NCBI RefSeq assembly: GCF_000373925.1
Contig: NZ_KB892768.1
Location: 1-64,000 of the forward strand
Reading direction: 5' to 3'
DNA length: 64,000 nt
Source: Actinopolymorpha alba DSM 45243
GTDB taxonomy: Bacteria; Actinomycetota; Actinomycetes; Propionibacteriales; Actinopolymorphaceae
Positions 16,080-24,136 of the stretch are shown in pieces; the first letter of the stretch is position 1; each line of letters opens with the position of its first letter. The notes beneath the pieces are model-generated. The model saw nothing but the letters and a program-made list of their open reading frames with translations. It was not told the DNA's origin and searched no databases. Both the position numbers and the translations under genes were made by a program.

Positions 16080-17237
16080 TCAGTGCTTGTACGGGTCCGC
16101 CGCGTCGCGCAGGCCGTCGCCCAGGAAGTTCAGGGAGAGTACGGCAATCACGACGGCGACGCCGGGCAGCAGCAACCACGGCGCGGTTGAAACCGCCCTG
16201 ATGTTCTGTGCCTCCTGGAGCAGGACTCCCCAACTCACGACCGGCGGCTGAAGGCCGAGTCCGAGGAAGGACAGCGAGGTCTCGGCCAGGATCATGCCGG
16301 GAATCGACAGGGTGAGCGACGCGATCAGGTAGCTGGAGAACGACGGCAGCATGTGCCGGAAGATGATGCGCGGCTGGCTCGCGCCGTCGACCTGGGCAGC
16401 GGTGACGAAGTCCTCTTCTCGCAGCGAGAGGAAACGGCTGCGCACCACCCGGGCCAGGTGCGTCCACGCGATCATCGACAGGATGACGGTGACCGCGAAG
16501 TACCGCTGTAACGGTCCCCATCCAGGCGGCACGGCGGCGGCCAGGGCGAGCCACAGCGGGAGCGTCGGGATCGACATGAAGAACTCCACCACCCGTTGAA
16601 TCCCGGTGTCCACGATGCCGCCGAAGAACCCCGAGATGCCGCCGAGGAGGAGGCCCAGAACGAACGCGACCGCGACACCGACCAGACCGATCGACATCGA
16701 GATTCGCGCACCATGAATGATGCGGGACAACAGGTCGTGGCCGGTGCGGTCCGCGCCCAGCAGATACATCGGGGGCGCCTTCGTACCCCCCGACGTGCCC
16801 AACAGGTGAATGTCAGTTGTGATGAGCCCCAGGAGTTTGTACTCCTCGCCGTGCGCGAACAGCTGGACCGGCACCTTCTTGGACTCGTCGGTGGTCCAGG
16901 TGAGCGCCAGCGTTTCCGGATTCTGTTCTGACTTGTAGCCGTAGACATAAAGGCCCCACTCGCCCTCGTCCAGAACGTGGAGCCGCTGCGGCGGGGCATA
17001 CGCATAGTCGGGGTTGTAGTGCTCGCTGGAGTACGGCGCCAGGAACTCCGCGAAGATCGCCCCCAGATAGATCGCCACGATGACGATCATCCCCGCCATA
17101 GCCAGCCGGTGCCGCTTGAATCCCCACCAGACAAGCTTCCACTGCGGCGCGACCGCCACCGCTCCTTGTCCGGCGTCGGTGGATGTCACGGATGTCTGCA
17201 CCTCAGGGCCTTCCCCGACAGGCAGAGTCTGCGTCAT
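16080..17237 (-). CDS. ABC transporter permease (DppC type)
   Basis: Inner-membrane permease of the peptide/opine/nickel transporter family, 385 residues. One TM lies near residues 45-70, followed by a long extracytoplasmic insert of about 110 residues (L-H-V-L-D-E-G-E-W-G-L-Y-V-Y-G-Y-K-S). Five TMs of the BPD_transp_1 domain come after, with the EAA-type loop A-A-Q-V-D-G-A-S-Q-P-R-I-I-F-R-H-M-L-P. The L-G-A-D-R-T-G-H-D-L-L-S-R motif preceding the core is diagnostic of DppC/OppC. The insert is longer than in typical peptide permeases. ATG at 17237 is behind GAGAGGAG. It is 12 bases downstream of the DppB-type gene. Confidence 0.93.
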   Translation of the reverse strand: MTQTLPVGEGPEVQTSVTSTDAGQGAVAVAPQWKLVWWGFKRHRLAMAGMIVIVAIYLGAIFAEFLAPYSSEHYNPDYAYAPPQRLHVLDEGEWGLYVYGYKSEQNPETLALTWTTDESKKVPVQLFAHGEEYKLLGLITTDIHLLGTSGGTKAPPMYLLGADRTGHDLLSRIIHGARISMSIGLVGVAVAFVLGLLLGGISGFFGGIVDTGIQRVVEFFMSIPTLPLWLALAAAVPPGWGPLQRYFAVTVILSMIAWTHLARVVRSRFLSLREEDFVTAAQVDGASQPRIIFRHMLPSFSSYLIASLTLSIPGMILAETSLSFLGLGLQPPVVSWGVLLQEAQNIRAVSTAPWLLLPGVAVVIAVLSLNFLGDGLRDAADPYKH

Positions 17238-17249
17238 GGTCCGCTCCTC

Positions 17250-18242
17250 TCACCGATACCTCAGCCGAACCCGCGGATCCAGCCAGGCCAGCAGGATGTC
17301 CGAAATCAACGTTCCGATCACCGTGAGCACGCTGACGATCAGGACGATCGATCCGGCGAGGTACATGTCCTGAGCCTTCAGGGCGTTCAGCAACAACGGT
17401 CCGGCTGTATCGAGCGACAACACCTGCGCCACGATGACCTCACCCGACACCAGACCCGGCAGAATCCATCCCACGGTGGAGAAGAAGGGAATCAGGGCCA
17501 CCCGCAACGGATACTTCACGGTCAACCGGCGTTCGCGCATGCCGCGCGCGCGGGCGGCGATGACGTACGGCTTGTGGAGTTCGTCGAGCAGATTGGCCCG
17601 CAGCACCCTGATCAGGCCCGCGGTGCCGGCCGCACCCAACACCAGGATCGGTACCCACAGATGTCCCAACAGGTCGAGCAGCTTGCCGAGATTCCAGTTG
17701 GAATCTCGGTACTCCGGTGAGAGCAATCCCCCAACGCTCTGGCCGAAATAGGTGAGACTGACCCACATCAAGATCAGCGCGATGAGGAACTCCGGAATGG
17801 CGATACCGAGGAAGCCGATGGTGGTGGCCACGTAGTCACCGACGGAGTACTGCCGTACGGCGGAGTAGACACCGATCGGGAACGCCACGACCCAGGTGAC
17901 CAATAGGGCGCTGATCGTCAACATGGCGCTCAGCGGCACCTTACCCGCCAGCAGCTCACTTACCGGTTTGTTCCAGATGAACGACTGACCGAAGTCGCCG
18001 TCCATGACGATCCGGCTGATCCAGGTCCAGTACTGCACGATCATCGGCTGATCCAGGCCGTACTGTGCCTTGAGGGCCGCGAGCTGGGCCTGGTCCACCA
18101 CGTCGCCCTGGGCCGAGAGCTGCGCCACCACCGTGGTCAGGTAATCGCCCGGAGGAAGTTGAATGATCACGAACGACACGATGGAGATCGCGAAGATCAT
18201 CGGAATCATCAACAGAATCCGACGACCGATGTATCCCAGCAT
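17250..18242 (-). CDS. ABC transporter permease (DppB type)
   Basis: Partner permease, 330 residues. The N-terminal R-R-I-L-L-M-I-P-M-I-F-A-I-S TM is followed by the family's P-G-D segment, Y-G-L-D-Q-P, then five more TMs. The conserved cytoplasmic A-A-R-A-R-G-M-R-E-R-R loop couples to the ATPase. The start is ATG 18242 preceded by AAGGAGG at 8 bases; upstream residues in the frame are not needed. It is second in the operon, after the binding protein. Confidence 0.93.
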   Translation of the reverse strand: MLGYIGRRILLMIPMIFAISIVSFVIIQLPPGDYLTTVVAQLSAQGDVVDQAQLAALKAQYGLDQPMIVQYWTWISRIVMDGDFGQSFIWNKPVSELLAGKVPLSAMLTISALLVTWVVAFPIGVYSAVRQYSVGDYVATTIGFLGIAIPEFLIALILMWVSLTYFGQSVGGLLSPEYRDSNWNLGKLLDLLGHLWVPILVLGAAGTAGLIRVLRANLLDELHKPYVIAARARGMRERRLTVKYPLRVALIPFFSTVGWILPGLVSGEVIVAQVLSLDTAGPLLLNALKAQDMYLAGSIVLIVSVLTVIGTLISDILLAWLDPRVRLRYR

Positions 18243-18356
18243 GGCGGATACCTCCTTGCCATGAGCCGGCCAGAACACGATGGCGGCGCCCACTCCGGGA
18301 GAAGGACCTGCCTGTTTGTTTCGGCGTGGCCTCGCTCCCGGAGCAGGACCGGCTGC

Positions 18357-20342
18357 CTACTCGATGAAGAACTGCGCCGGCTGGACCGGGTAGGGCGTGT
18401 TGAAGACCGGTGCTTCTGGAATGACCTTCGGAACGTTGCGGAAGTTGTTCTTGACGATTCCGTAGGTCTTCGCGACCCGGACGACACCCATGGCGTAGAA
18501 CTGCTCCTTGGAGATCTGCAGGATCTGCCGGAAGAGTTCTTTCCGCGCTTCGGCGTCCGGTGTCTTGAGGAGCTGCCAGTAGATCTCCATCTGCTTCAGG
18601 GTCTCCGGTGGCGGCTTCTCCCCGTCGGGATTCGTCCCGCGCGATTCGAAGTACTTCCGCCACAGCTCGGCGTAGTTGGACTCGTTGCTGAACGGGAAGT
18701 ACCACCGGCACTCGAGCATCTCGCCCTTGAGGCCGCCGTCTCCCGACCACACCGTGGCGTCGTGCTCGTTGGCGTCGTCCTTGCGCTCGTAGAAGAGCGA
18801 GCGGTCCTCGTTCTTGACCTTGGCGTCGACACCGACCTTCTTCCAGTACTCGCAGACGGCGTTCGTGCCGTCGACCCAGAACGGCACGGGCGAGGGGCTT
18901 GCCACCTCCACCTGGAAGGTGAGCCGTTTGCCGTCTGGCCGTAGGCGGAAACCCTCACCGTCCTTCTGGGTGAGGCCTGCCTTGTCGAGGTACTCGTTCG
19001 CCTTCGCGACGTCGTACTCGATGTACTGCTTGGCGAACTCCTCGTCGTAGAACTCCGAGTCGGCCGCCGGTGCCGCCTGCCAGGGCTCGCCCTGCCGCTG
19101 CCAGATCGACTTGATCATCTCTTCGCGGTTGATCGCGTGTGAGAGGCCGATACGGAAGTCCTTGTTCTGGAAGATCTTCCGCAGCACAGGGTTCTTGTGG
19201 TTGAGATTGAGCGCGACCACCATGTCGTTCATGAGCGTGTTGCGCAGGTCGATGAAGTGGTACTTGCCCTTCTCGCGGTCCCTCGCCAGCACGGGCTTGT
19301 TGAGCAGGCTGTTGATGTGCCGGGTGGTGAAGTCGAGTTCGCCGTTGGTCGCCTTGAGCAGGATCACCTGCGGCTCGGAGATGACGTCGTACGTCACCCT
19401 GTCGAGGTAGGGAAGCTGACTCCCGTCGGGGTCGGTCTTCCAGTAGTAGGGGTTCCGCTCGGCGACCACGCGGTTGCCCTTGCCCAGCGGCTCCACGATC
19501 TTCCACGGGTTGAGCGTCGGCTTGTCGGCGTTGGCCCAACCATCCGCCTTCGCACCGTAGAGATCCTTCCACAGCGGGTACTTCTCTTGTTTGGCGAGCT
19601 TCTCAACATCCGGGTTGTACTTCTTGTGGAACTGCTTCAGGTAATGGAGCGGGGTGTTCGTGAAGCGTCCTTCGGTCGCCAACCTCGCCATGAAGAGGCC
19701 GGTCGGCTTCGAGAACGTGAACTCGACCGTGTAGTCGTCGAGCTTCTTGATCGTCGCCCGCTCGTCGTCGCTGAGGAGGACGTAGGGAGTGACGGGGTTG
19801 ATCTCCTCGTTGAAGGCGACGTCGTTGACGGAGAACACCACGTCGTCAGCGGTGAACGGCTCGCCGTCCGACCACTTCAGGCCTTCGCGCAGGGTGATGG
19901 TGAAAACCCGTCCGTCCGCTGAGGCCTCGACCTTCTCGGCGACGTTGGGCAGACCCTTCTGGTCGTCGTTCCACTCTGGATCCCAGCGGAAGAGGTTCTC
20001 ACCGCCCAACGTTCGACCCAGCCACGGGGTGTCTGACGCGTTGAGGAGCGCGCATCGCCAGGTGCCGCCGTACGTGCCGATCTTCTCAGTCGGCTGGAGG
20101 ACGACCGGATTCTTCGGCAATCGCTCCTCCAGCTTGGGCAACTTCCCGTCAGCCGCGAGCTTGGCGAGGCTGGGCGCTTCCTTGCCCTTGGCGGCAGCAC
20201 TTCTCGGCGCGCCGGCCTTTTCGGTGCTCGGATCGGTGGAAAGGAAGGAACAGCTGGTGAGCGAGGCCGCGGCGAGAGTGCCCCCACCCCACAGAAGGAG
20301 GTCTCGCCGGGAAGGTCGGACATGGTCGTGCGGTGGAGTCAT
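18357..20342 (-). CDS. ABC transporter substrate-binding lipoprotein (family 5, Tat signal)
   Basis: A 661-residue extracellular solute-binding protein. The N terminus has a twin-arginine motif (S-R-R-D-L-L-L) and a lipobox L-T-S-C at about residues 28-31, so it is likely folded in the cytoplasm, exported by Tat and anchored by lipid. The SBP_bac_5 fold is shown by L-R-E-G-L-K-W-S-D-G-E-P-F-T-A-D-D-V-V-F-S and by A-I-N-R-E-E-M-I. It is about 100 residues longer than DppA. Large SBP family 5 proteins of this kind in actinobacteria often serve plant oligosaccharides; the LacI-like operator upstream supports sugars, but the ligand is not proven. ATG 20342 follows GAGAGGGG. Confidence 0.92.
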   Translation of the reverse strand: MTPPHDHVRPSRRDLLLWGGGTLAAASLTSCSFLSTDPSTEKAGAPRSAAAKGKEAPSLAKLAADGKLPKLEERLPKNPVVLQPTEKIGTYGGTWRCALLNASDTPWLGRTLGGENLFRWDPEWNDDQKGLPNVAEKVEASADGRVFTITLREGLKWSDGEPFTADDVVFSVNDVAFNEEINPVTPYVLLSDDERATIKKLDDYTVEFTFSKPTGLFMARLATEGRFTNTPLHYLKQFHKKYNPDVEKLAKQEKYPLWKDLYGAKADGWANADKPTLNPWKIVEPLGKGNRVVAERNPYYWKTDPDGSQLPYLDRVTYDVISEPQVILLKATNGELDFTTRHINSLLNKPVLARDREKGKYHFIDLRNTLMNDMVVALNLNHKNPVLRKIFQNKDFRIGLSHAINREEMIKSIWQRQGEPWQAAPAADSEFYDEEFAKQYIEYDVAKANEYLDKAGLTQKDGEGFRLRPDGKRLTFQVEVASPSPVPFWVDGTNAVCEYWKKVGVDAKVKNEDRSLFYERKDDANEHDATVWSGDGGLKGEMLECRWYFPFSNESNYAELWRKYFESRGTNPDGEKPPPETLKQMEIYWQLLKTPDAEARKELFRQILQISKEQFYAMGVVRVAKTYGIVKNNFRNVPKVIPEAPVFNTPYPVQPAQFFIE

Positions 20343-20387
20343 CGCGCAACCCCTCTCGTCGGGCTCGGGAGAGACGTTCACCGGAAT

Positions 20388-20403
20388 GGGTAAGCGCTCT
20401 CCC
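20388..20403. promoter_or_regulatory. LacI-family operator-like palindrome
   Basis: GGGTAAGCGCTCTCCC is a near-perfect palindrome around AGCGCT, very close to the TGGGAGCGCTCCCA operators of actinobacterial LacI-type sugar regulators such as CebR. It sits 46 bases upstream of the binding-protein start, where it could block the transporter promoter. No LacI gene is in the window. Confidence 0.65.
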
Positions 20404-21011
20404 GGCCATGGGACCGAAGAAGGACGATCTTCACAGTGTCATGTGCACACGAGCTGACTTGAACGCGACCGCAGGCCGCGAACGTGAGGTTGTGGCGGTC
20501 GTGCGACTAGATTGCCGAGGACGATAAGCGACTCTGGCTGGCCCGCACAACAGCGCCGGCGATGTCAGAACGTCACACGTCCTTAACTGGACGAACCCTC
20601 GGCCAGACTGAGACGAACACCGGTTGAGAGACGTTGCCTGGGAAGATGAGCGACGCCGCGAGGGTGGTTCGTTCGGCGGACACAGCGCCCGGCGACCGCA
20701 ATCGGCGGCGCCCGTCAGGCGATCCTCTGAACGGATAACGGGCCCGGCTGTTGGACCAGTTCGGGCGCGCGCGGGATGCCTTCGTCACCTCGCGTGGACC
20801 GCGACAACGACGAACCCGTTGGACACCAACGGCGAAGATACTTAGCCTGTGCACGGGAATGGGTCGGGGAATGCGACGATCGCGAGACGTCCCCTGTCAG
20901 CCGACAGGCGGATGTCTCGCGATCTCGCTCCCTCTGGGCATCGTGACTCCTCGCCCTTGTGGATGCGGCCCCGACCCGCCGCCGCCGCCGACGCCACTAC
21001 CGGGAAGGTCG
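20404..21011. other. 608-base intergenic region with nested hairpin
   Basis: No protein-coding frame is convincing here; the in-frame extension of the downstream hydrolase (from 20751) is Pro/Cys/Arg-rich and lacks a ribosome-binding site. The main structure is a nested inverted repeat: GATCGCGAGAC at 20878-20888 pairs with GTCTCGCGATC at 20914-20924, and CCTGTC (20893-20898) pairs with GACAGG (20903-20908) inside it. It lies about 90 bases upstream of the hydrolase ATG and could be an operator or a leader structure. Promoters for the transporter and the hydrolase must lie here but no clear -35/-10 pair was recognised. Confidence 0.5.
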
Positions 21012-21809
21012 ATGACCGCCACAGTGACGGTGACCCGCGCACTCGACTACGGGCTCGGCGAGGTTCTCGACATCTATCGACCTGACACCGGTGGGGGTTT
21101 CCCCGTCGTCCTCCTGTGGCATGGCGTCGGCGTTGCCGAGCGGGACGTTTTCGAACCCCTCGCCCGAGCCGTCGCCGCCGGTGGCGCCGTGGTCGTCGTA
21201 CCCGACTGGCGGTCCACCGCACCCGATCGCGGGCGGGCGCACCTGCTCGGGTCCCTGGCGTTCACCAGAGCACGGGCGTCGGGGTACGCCGGCGACGTCT
21301 CGAAGGTCGTCCTCGCTGGCTGGTCGAGGGGTGCGCGCGCCGGATTCGCTCTGAGCGTGCACCCGGAACTCGTCGAGGGCTGGCGGCCCGCGGCGTTCGT
21401 GGGGATCGCGGGAGGGTACGGCCCGCGTCCCGATGGGCGGAACCCCGCGGCACCAACGACCGGAACGCTCCCCCTCGACGACGCGCGGACGAGCGTGCAC
21501 CCGCCGCTGCCGGTCTGGCTGGTCCACGGCACCGCCGACCCGACCGTCGACGTCGAGGAGTCCCGCCGCCTGACCGCGACCTTGCGGGCACGCGGCTGGG
21601 ACGTTCAGTACGACGAGGTGCCGGGCGCCGACCACGTGTCGATCGTGTCGCCACGGCACCGCGTCGACGGCGTCGCGGACGGCCGCGAAGATGCCGGCGA
21701 AGGGCTGCCTTCGGTGGCGGCCGAGGTCGCGACAGAGGTGGCGGGCCACAGCGTGCGGACCGCCCGCGTCCTCCTCAACGCCGTTCGCTCGCTCTCCCCG
21801 CCTCGGTGA
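21012..21809 (+). CDS. alpha/beta hydrolase
   Basis: A 265-residue hydrolase. The oxyanion segment L-L-W-H-G-V-G, the nucleophile elbow G-W-S-R-G, the acid in V-H-G-T-A-D-P-T-V-D and the His in G-A-D-H-V-S-I-V together form a complete Ser-Asp-His triad in the order expected of esterases and dienelactone-hydrolase-like enzymes. No signal peptide is seen, so it is cytosolic. ATG 21012 follows GGGAAGG. A dispersed Gly/Asp/Val-rich tail of about 45 residues follows the catalytic His. The stop codon is the first base triplet of the palindromic repeat at 21807. Substrate unknown. Confidence 0.85.
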   Translation: MTATVTVTRALDYGLGEVLDIYRPDTGGGFPVVLLWHGVGVAERDVFEPLARAVAAGGAVVVVPDWRSTAPDRGRAHLLGSLAFTRARASGYAGDVSKVVLAGWSRGARAGFALSVHPELVEGWRPAAFVGIAGGYGPRPDGRNPAAPTTGTLPLDDARTSVHPPLPVWLVHGTADPTVDVEESRRLTATLRARGWDVQYDEVPGADHVSIVSPRHRVDGVADGREDAGEGLPSVAAEVATEVAGHSVRTARVLLNAVRSLSPPR

Positions 21810-21879
21810 TCATGATCGTGATCATGAAGCCGAACGGGGCTATCCGTACCAAATCCCTTCATGATCACGATCATGATCA
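21807..21879. terminator. bidirectional terminator from a GATCATGATC inverted repeat
   Basis: A 23-base arm at 21807-21829 (TGATCATGATCGTGATCATG then AAG) is repeated exactly in inverse orientation at 21857-21879, with a 27-base loop. Each arm is itself nearly palindromic. It lies between two convergent genes and overlaps the hydrolase stop, so it probably terminates both transcripts. Its GATCATGATC units recall the AATGATCACG repeat family elsewhere in the window. Confidence 0.8.
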
Positions 21880-21909
21880 CGGGATTCGCTACCGCCTCCC
21901 GCCCCACCC

Positions 21910-22647
21910 TCAGCGCGCTGCCCACCACGTACGCACCTCCGCCAGCGGCAACAGCCAGCTGCCGGCCAGTGCCAGCGCCGCGAACGCCACGAGCCCGAAC
22001 ACCAGCACCCACAGCAGTCCGGGTACGCCGGTCAGCCTCGCCAGCTGGTCGGCATCGGAGTCGCGCGCCTGCCCTCGGGCACGCTTGTGCTGCAGCTCGC
22101 CGAGGGGCCGGAACGCCGAGAAGAGCAGGAACCACGTGAAGGCGTACGCGATCGTCGCCTGAACCCCGGCCGGCGCGAACCAGGACACCCCGAAGACCGT
22201 GAGCGCCACCACCAGGACGGACGCGATGCCGTAGGCGTTGCGTACCAGGAGGAGCATCGCGGCGAGCAGGGCGATGCTGATCCAGAGCAGCGCGGTGATC
22301 CGGCCGAAGGTGAGCATCGCCGCGAAGCCGAGCCCGAGCAGGGACGGCGCGACGTACCCCCCGAGCGCGGTCGCCACCATGCCGGGTCCGGTGGGTCTCC
22401 CCCGCGAGATCGTCACGCCCGAGGTGTCGGAGTGGAGCCGGACCCCGGCCAGTCGCCGCCCCACGAGCACGGCGACCAGCGCGTGGCCGCCTTCGTGGGC
22501 GATCGTGACGACGTGCCGGGCCAGCCGCCACACGTCGCGGATCATCACCGCGGCGAGTGCGGCCAGGGCGCACGCCAGCACCACCGTGGTCGAGGGCTGT
22601 TGCTGGATACCGGTGACGTCGTTCCACAACTGTTCCAGGCTCGACAT
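21910..22647 (-). CDS. M50-family-like membrane metallopeptidase
   Basis: A 245-residue integral membrane protein with the zinc motif H-E-G-G-H within T-I-A-H-E-G-G-H-A-L-V-A, followed by roughly five hydrophobic segments. This matches the 'M50 family metallopeptidase' (peptidase M50B-like) group of actinobacteria. The motif lies at the membrane-facing end of the first or second TM, as in site-2 proteases. A conserved second zinc-ligand Asp (N-x-x-P-x-x-D type) is not obvious, so protease activity is uncertain. It ends convergent with the hydrolase and starts 9 bases after the SDR stop, suggesting co-transcription. Confidence 0.8.
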   Translation of the reverse strand: MSSLEQLWNDVTGIQQQPSTTVVLACALAALAAVMIRDVWRLARHVVTIAHEGGHALVAVLVGRRLAGVRLHSDTSGVTISRGRPTGPGMVATALGGYVAPSLLGLGFAAMLTFGRITALLWISIALLAAMLLLVRNAYGIASVLVVALTVFGVSWFAPAGVQATIAYAFTWFLLFSAFRPLGELQHKRARGQARDSDADQLARLTGVPGLLWVLVFGLVAFAALALAGSWLLPLAEVRTWWAAR

Positions 22648-22656
22648 CGGCCGCCC

Positions 22657-23493
22657 CTACGCCGACGCCGGCAAGGACCGGGCCACGAGTTCGTCGCTGA
22701 GCGCGCGGAGCCGGGCGCGGGCGCCGCTGTCGTACGCCTGCCGGTGGGCGGTCGTCTCCCGCATGCCGTCGAAGTACGTCCCGGTCACGCCGTCGAGCTC
22801 GGGATCGGTGATCAGCCGCAGGGTGGCGGCGCCGCCTTCCTCGATGGTGCTCCGCGGCTCGCCGCCGAACTCCCGCACCATCGGAGTGTCCATGAACGTC
22901 GCCGGATGCAACGCGTTGACCGTCACCCCCTGGTCACGCAGCTCCTCGGCAAGGTCGAGGGTGAACATGATCTGGGCGAGTTTGCTGCGGCGGTACGCCG
23001 TCACCCCGTCGTAGCGGCGCTCGAGCATCGGGTCGTCGACGTCGATGGGTTCCTGTCCCGCCGAGGCGACGTTGACGACCCGGGCGGGCGCGGACGCGCG
23101 CAACAAGGGTAGGAGTCGGCGGGTGAGGCGGTAGCCGGCCAGGTAGTTGACGGCGAAGCGGAGTTCGATCTGGTCCGCGCTCAACTCGCGTCCGGACCCG
23201 GGTGGACCAAAGCCCACACCCGCGTTGTTGACGAGCACGTCCAGCCGGTCCAACCGCTGGAGTAGCTCGCCCGCGAGCCGGTCGACCTGGCGAAGGTCGG
23301 CGAGGTCGGCGACCACGGTCTCGACCCGCCCGGGTGCTCTGGCCAGCTCCGACCTGACCCGCTCCACCTTCGTGGGGTTACGGCCGTGCACCACGACCGT
23401 CGCCCCCGCGGCCACGAGCTGCTCCGCGACGTACCTGCCCAGGCCGTCCGTCGCACCCGTCACGGCGATGACCTGTTGGGACACCGGACGCAC
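22657..23493 (-). CDS. SDR family oxidoreductase (retinol dehydrogenase/WWOX-like)
   Basis: Atypical-length SDR of 278 residues. It has the cofactor motif T-G-A-T-D-G-L-G at 12-19, an Arg after beta-2 (H-G-R-N) favouring NADP, V-N-N-A-G at 88-92, S144, and Y167-x3-K171. The 23-residue Ser-Tyr spacing, with a D-D-P/Y-D insertion before the Tyr, is typical of the RDH11/WWOX-like group rather than classical SDRs. It ends 9 bases before the M50-like gene. Substrate unknown; lipid or aldehyde reduction is the usual role in the group. Confidence 0.88.
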   Translation of the reverse strand: MRPVSQQVIAVTGATDGLGRYVAEQLVAAGATVVVHGRNPTKVERVRSELARAPGRVETVVADLADLRQVDRLAGELLQRLDRLDVLVNNAGVGFGPPGSGRELSADQIELRFAVNYLAGYRLTRRLLPLLRASAPARVVNVASAGQEPIDVDDPMLERRYDGVTAYRRSKLAQIMFTLDLAEELRDQGVTVNALHPATFMDTPMVREFGGEPRSTIEEGGAATLRLITDPELDGVTGTYFDGMRETTAHRQAYDSGARARLRALSDELVARSLPASA

Positions 23494-23600
23494 CGCGCTC
23501 TCCTCTCCTGGCGTACGGCCCTACTCCGCCTGGCCTACTCCGCCCGGCCACGCCGTCGTTGCGCCGACCGTAGCTCACGAACCTGTACTACGGTCGCGGC

Positions 23601-24101
23601 ATGACCGGCCACCCACCGGGCGGGGCCAACGCACAGCGGTCAGCCGCCGTCGTACGCCGTTCCACCAGCCGGGTGCTCCCGGTGGACCCGAGCGGACGGG
23701 TCCTTCTGCTGCACGGATTTCATCCGGCCCGGCCGCACGAGCCTCTCTGGTTCACCGTCGGCGGCGCGATCGAGGCCGGCGAGAGCCCGCGGGAGGCGGC
23801 CAGCCGCGAGCTTTGGGAGGAGGTCCGGATCCGCGTGCCACCGGCCGCCTTTCCCGAGCCACTGGCGTTCAACACGGTGGAGTTCTCCTGGGACGGCCTC
23901 ACCATCGTGCAGGAGCAGACCTTCTTCGCGGTGCGGGTCGGGGACGCGCCGGTGTCCTTCGCGGGCCTCGACGAGATCGAGCGGGCGACCACCGACGGCC
24001 ATCGCTGGTGGTACGCCGACGAACTCAAGGACAGCGGCGAGGACTACCCAGAGGAGCTTCCACCACTCCTCCGCCGGGCGGCCACCCTGCCGGCCCAGTG
24101 A
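23601..24101 (+). CDS. NUDIX hydrolase
   Basis: A 166-residue protein with a full Nudix box, G-G-A-I-E-A-G-E-S-P-R-E-A-A-S-R-E-L-W-E-E-V, around residues 55-76. The R-E-L-x-E-E core binds the catalytic metal. The preceding L-P-V-D-P-S-G-R-V-L-L-L-H-G and following F-F-A-V-R-V strands fit the small Nudix fold. Likely hydrolyses a nucleoside diphosphate derivative; the substrate cannot be read. It is divergent from the SDR gene. Its stop lies in a short tandem duplication (GCCGGCCCAGTGAGGC-type units at about 24090-24120). Confidence 0.9.
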   Translation: MTGHPPGGANAQRSAAVVRRSTSRVLPVDPSGRVLLLHGFHPARPHEPLWFTVGGAIEAGESPREAASRELWEEVRIRVPPAAFPEPLAFNTVEFSWDGLTIVQEQTFFAVRVGDAPVSFAGLDEIERATTDGHRWWYADELKDSGEDYPEELPPLLRRAATLPAQ

Positions 24102-24136
24102 GGCGCCGGGCCCAGTGAGGCCGCCCTCAGGATCTG

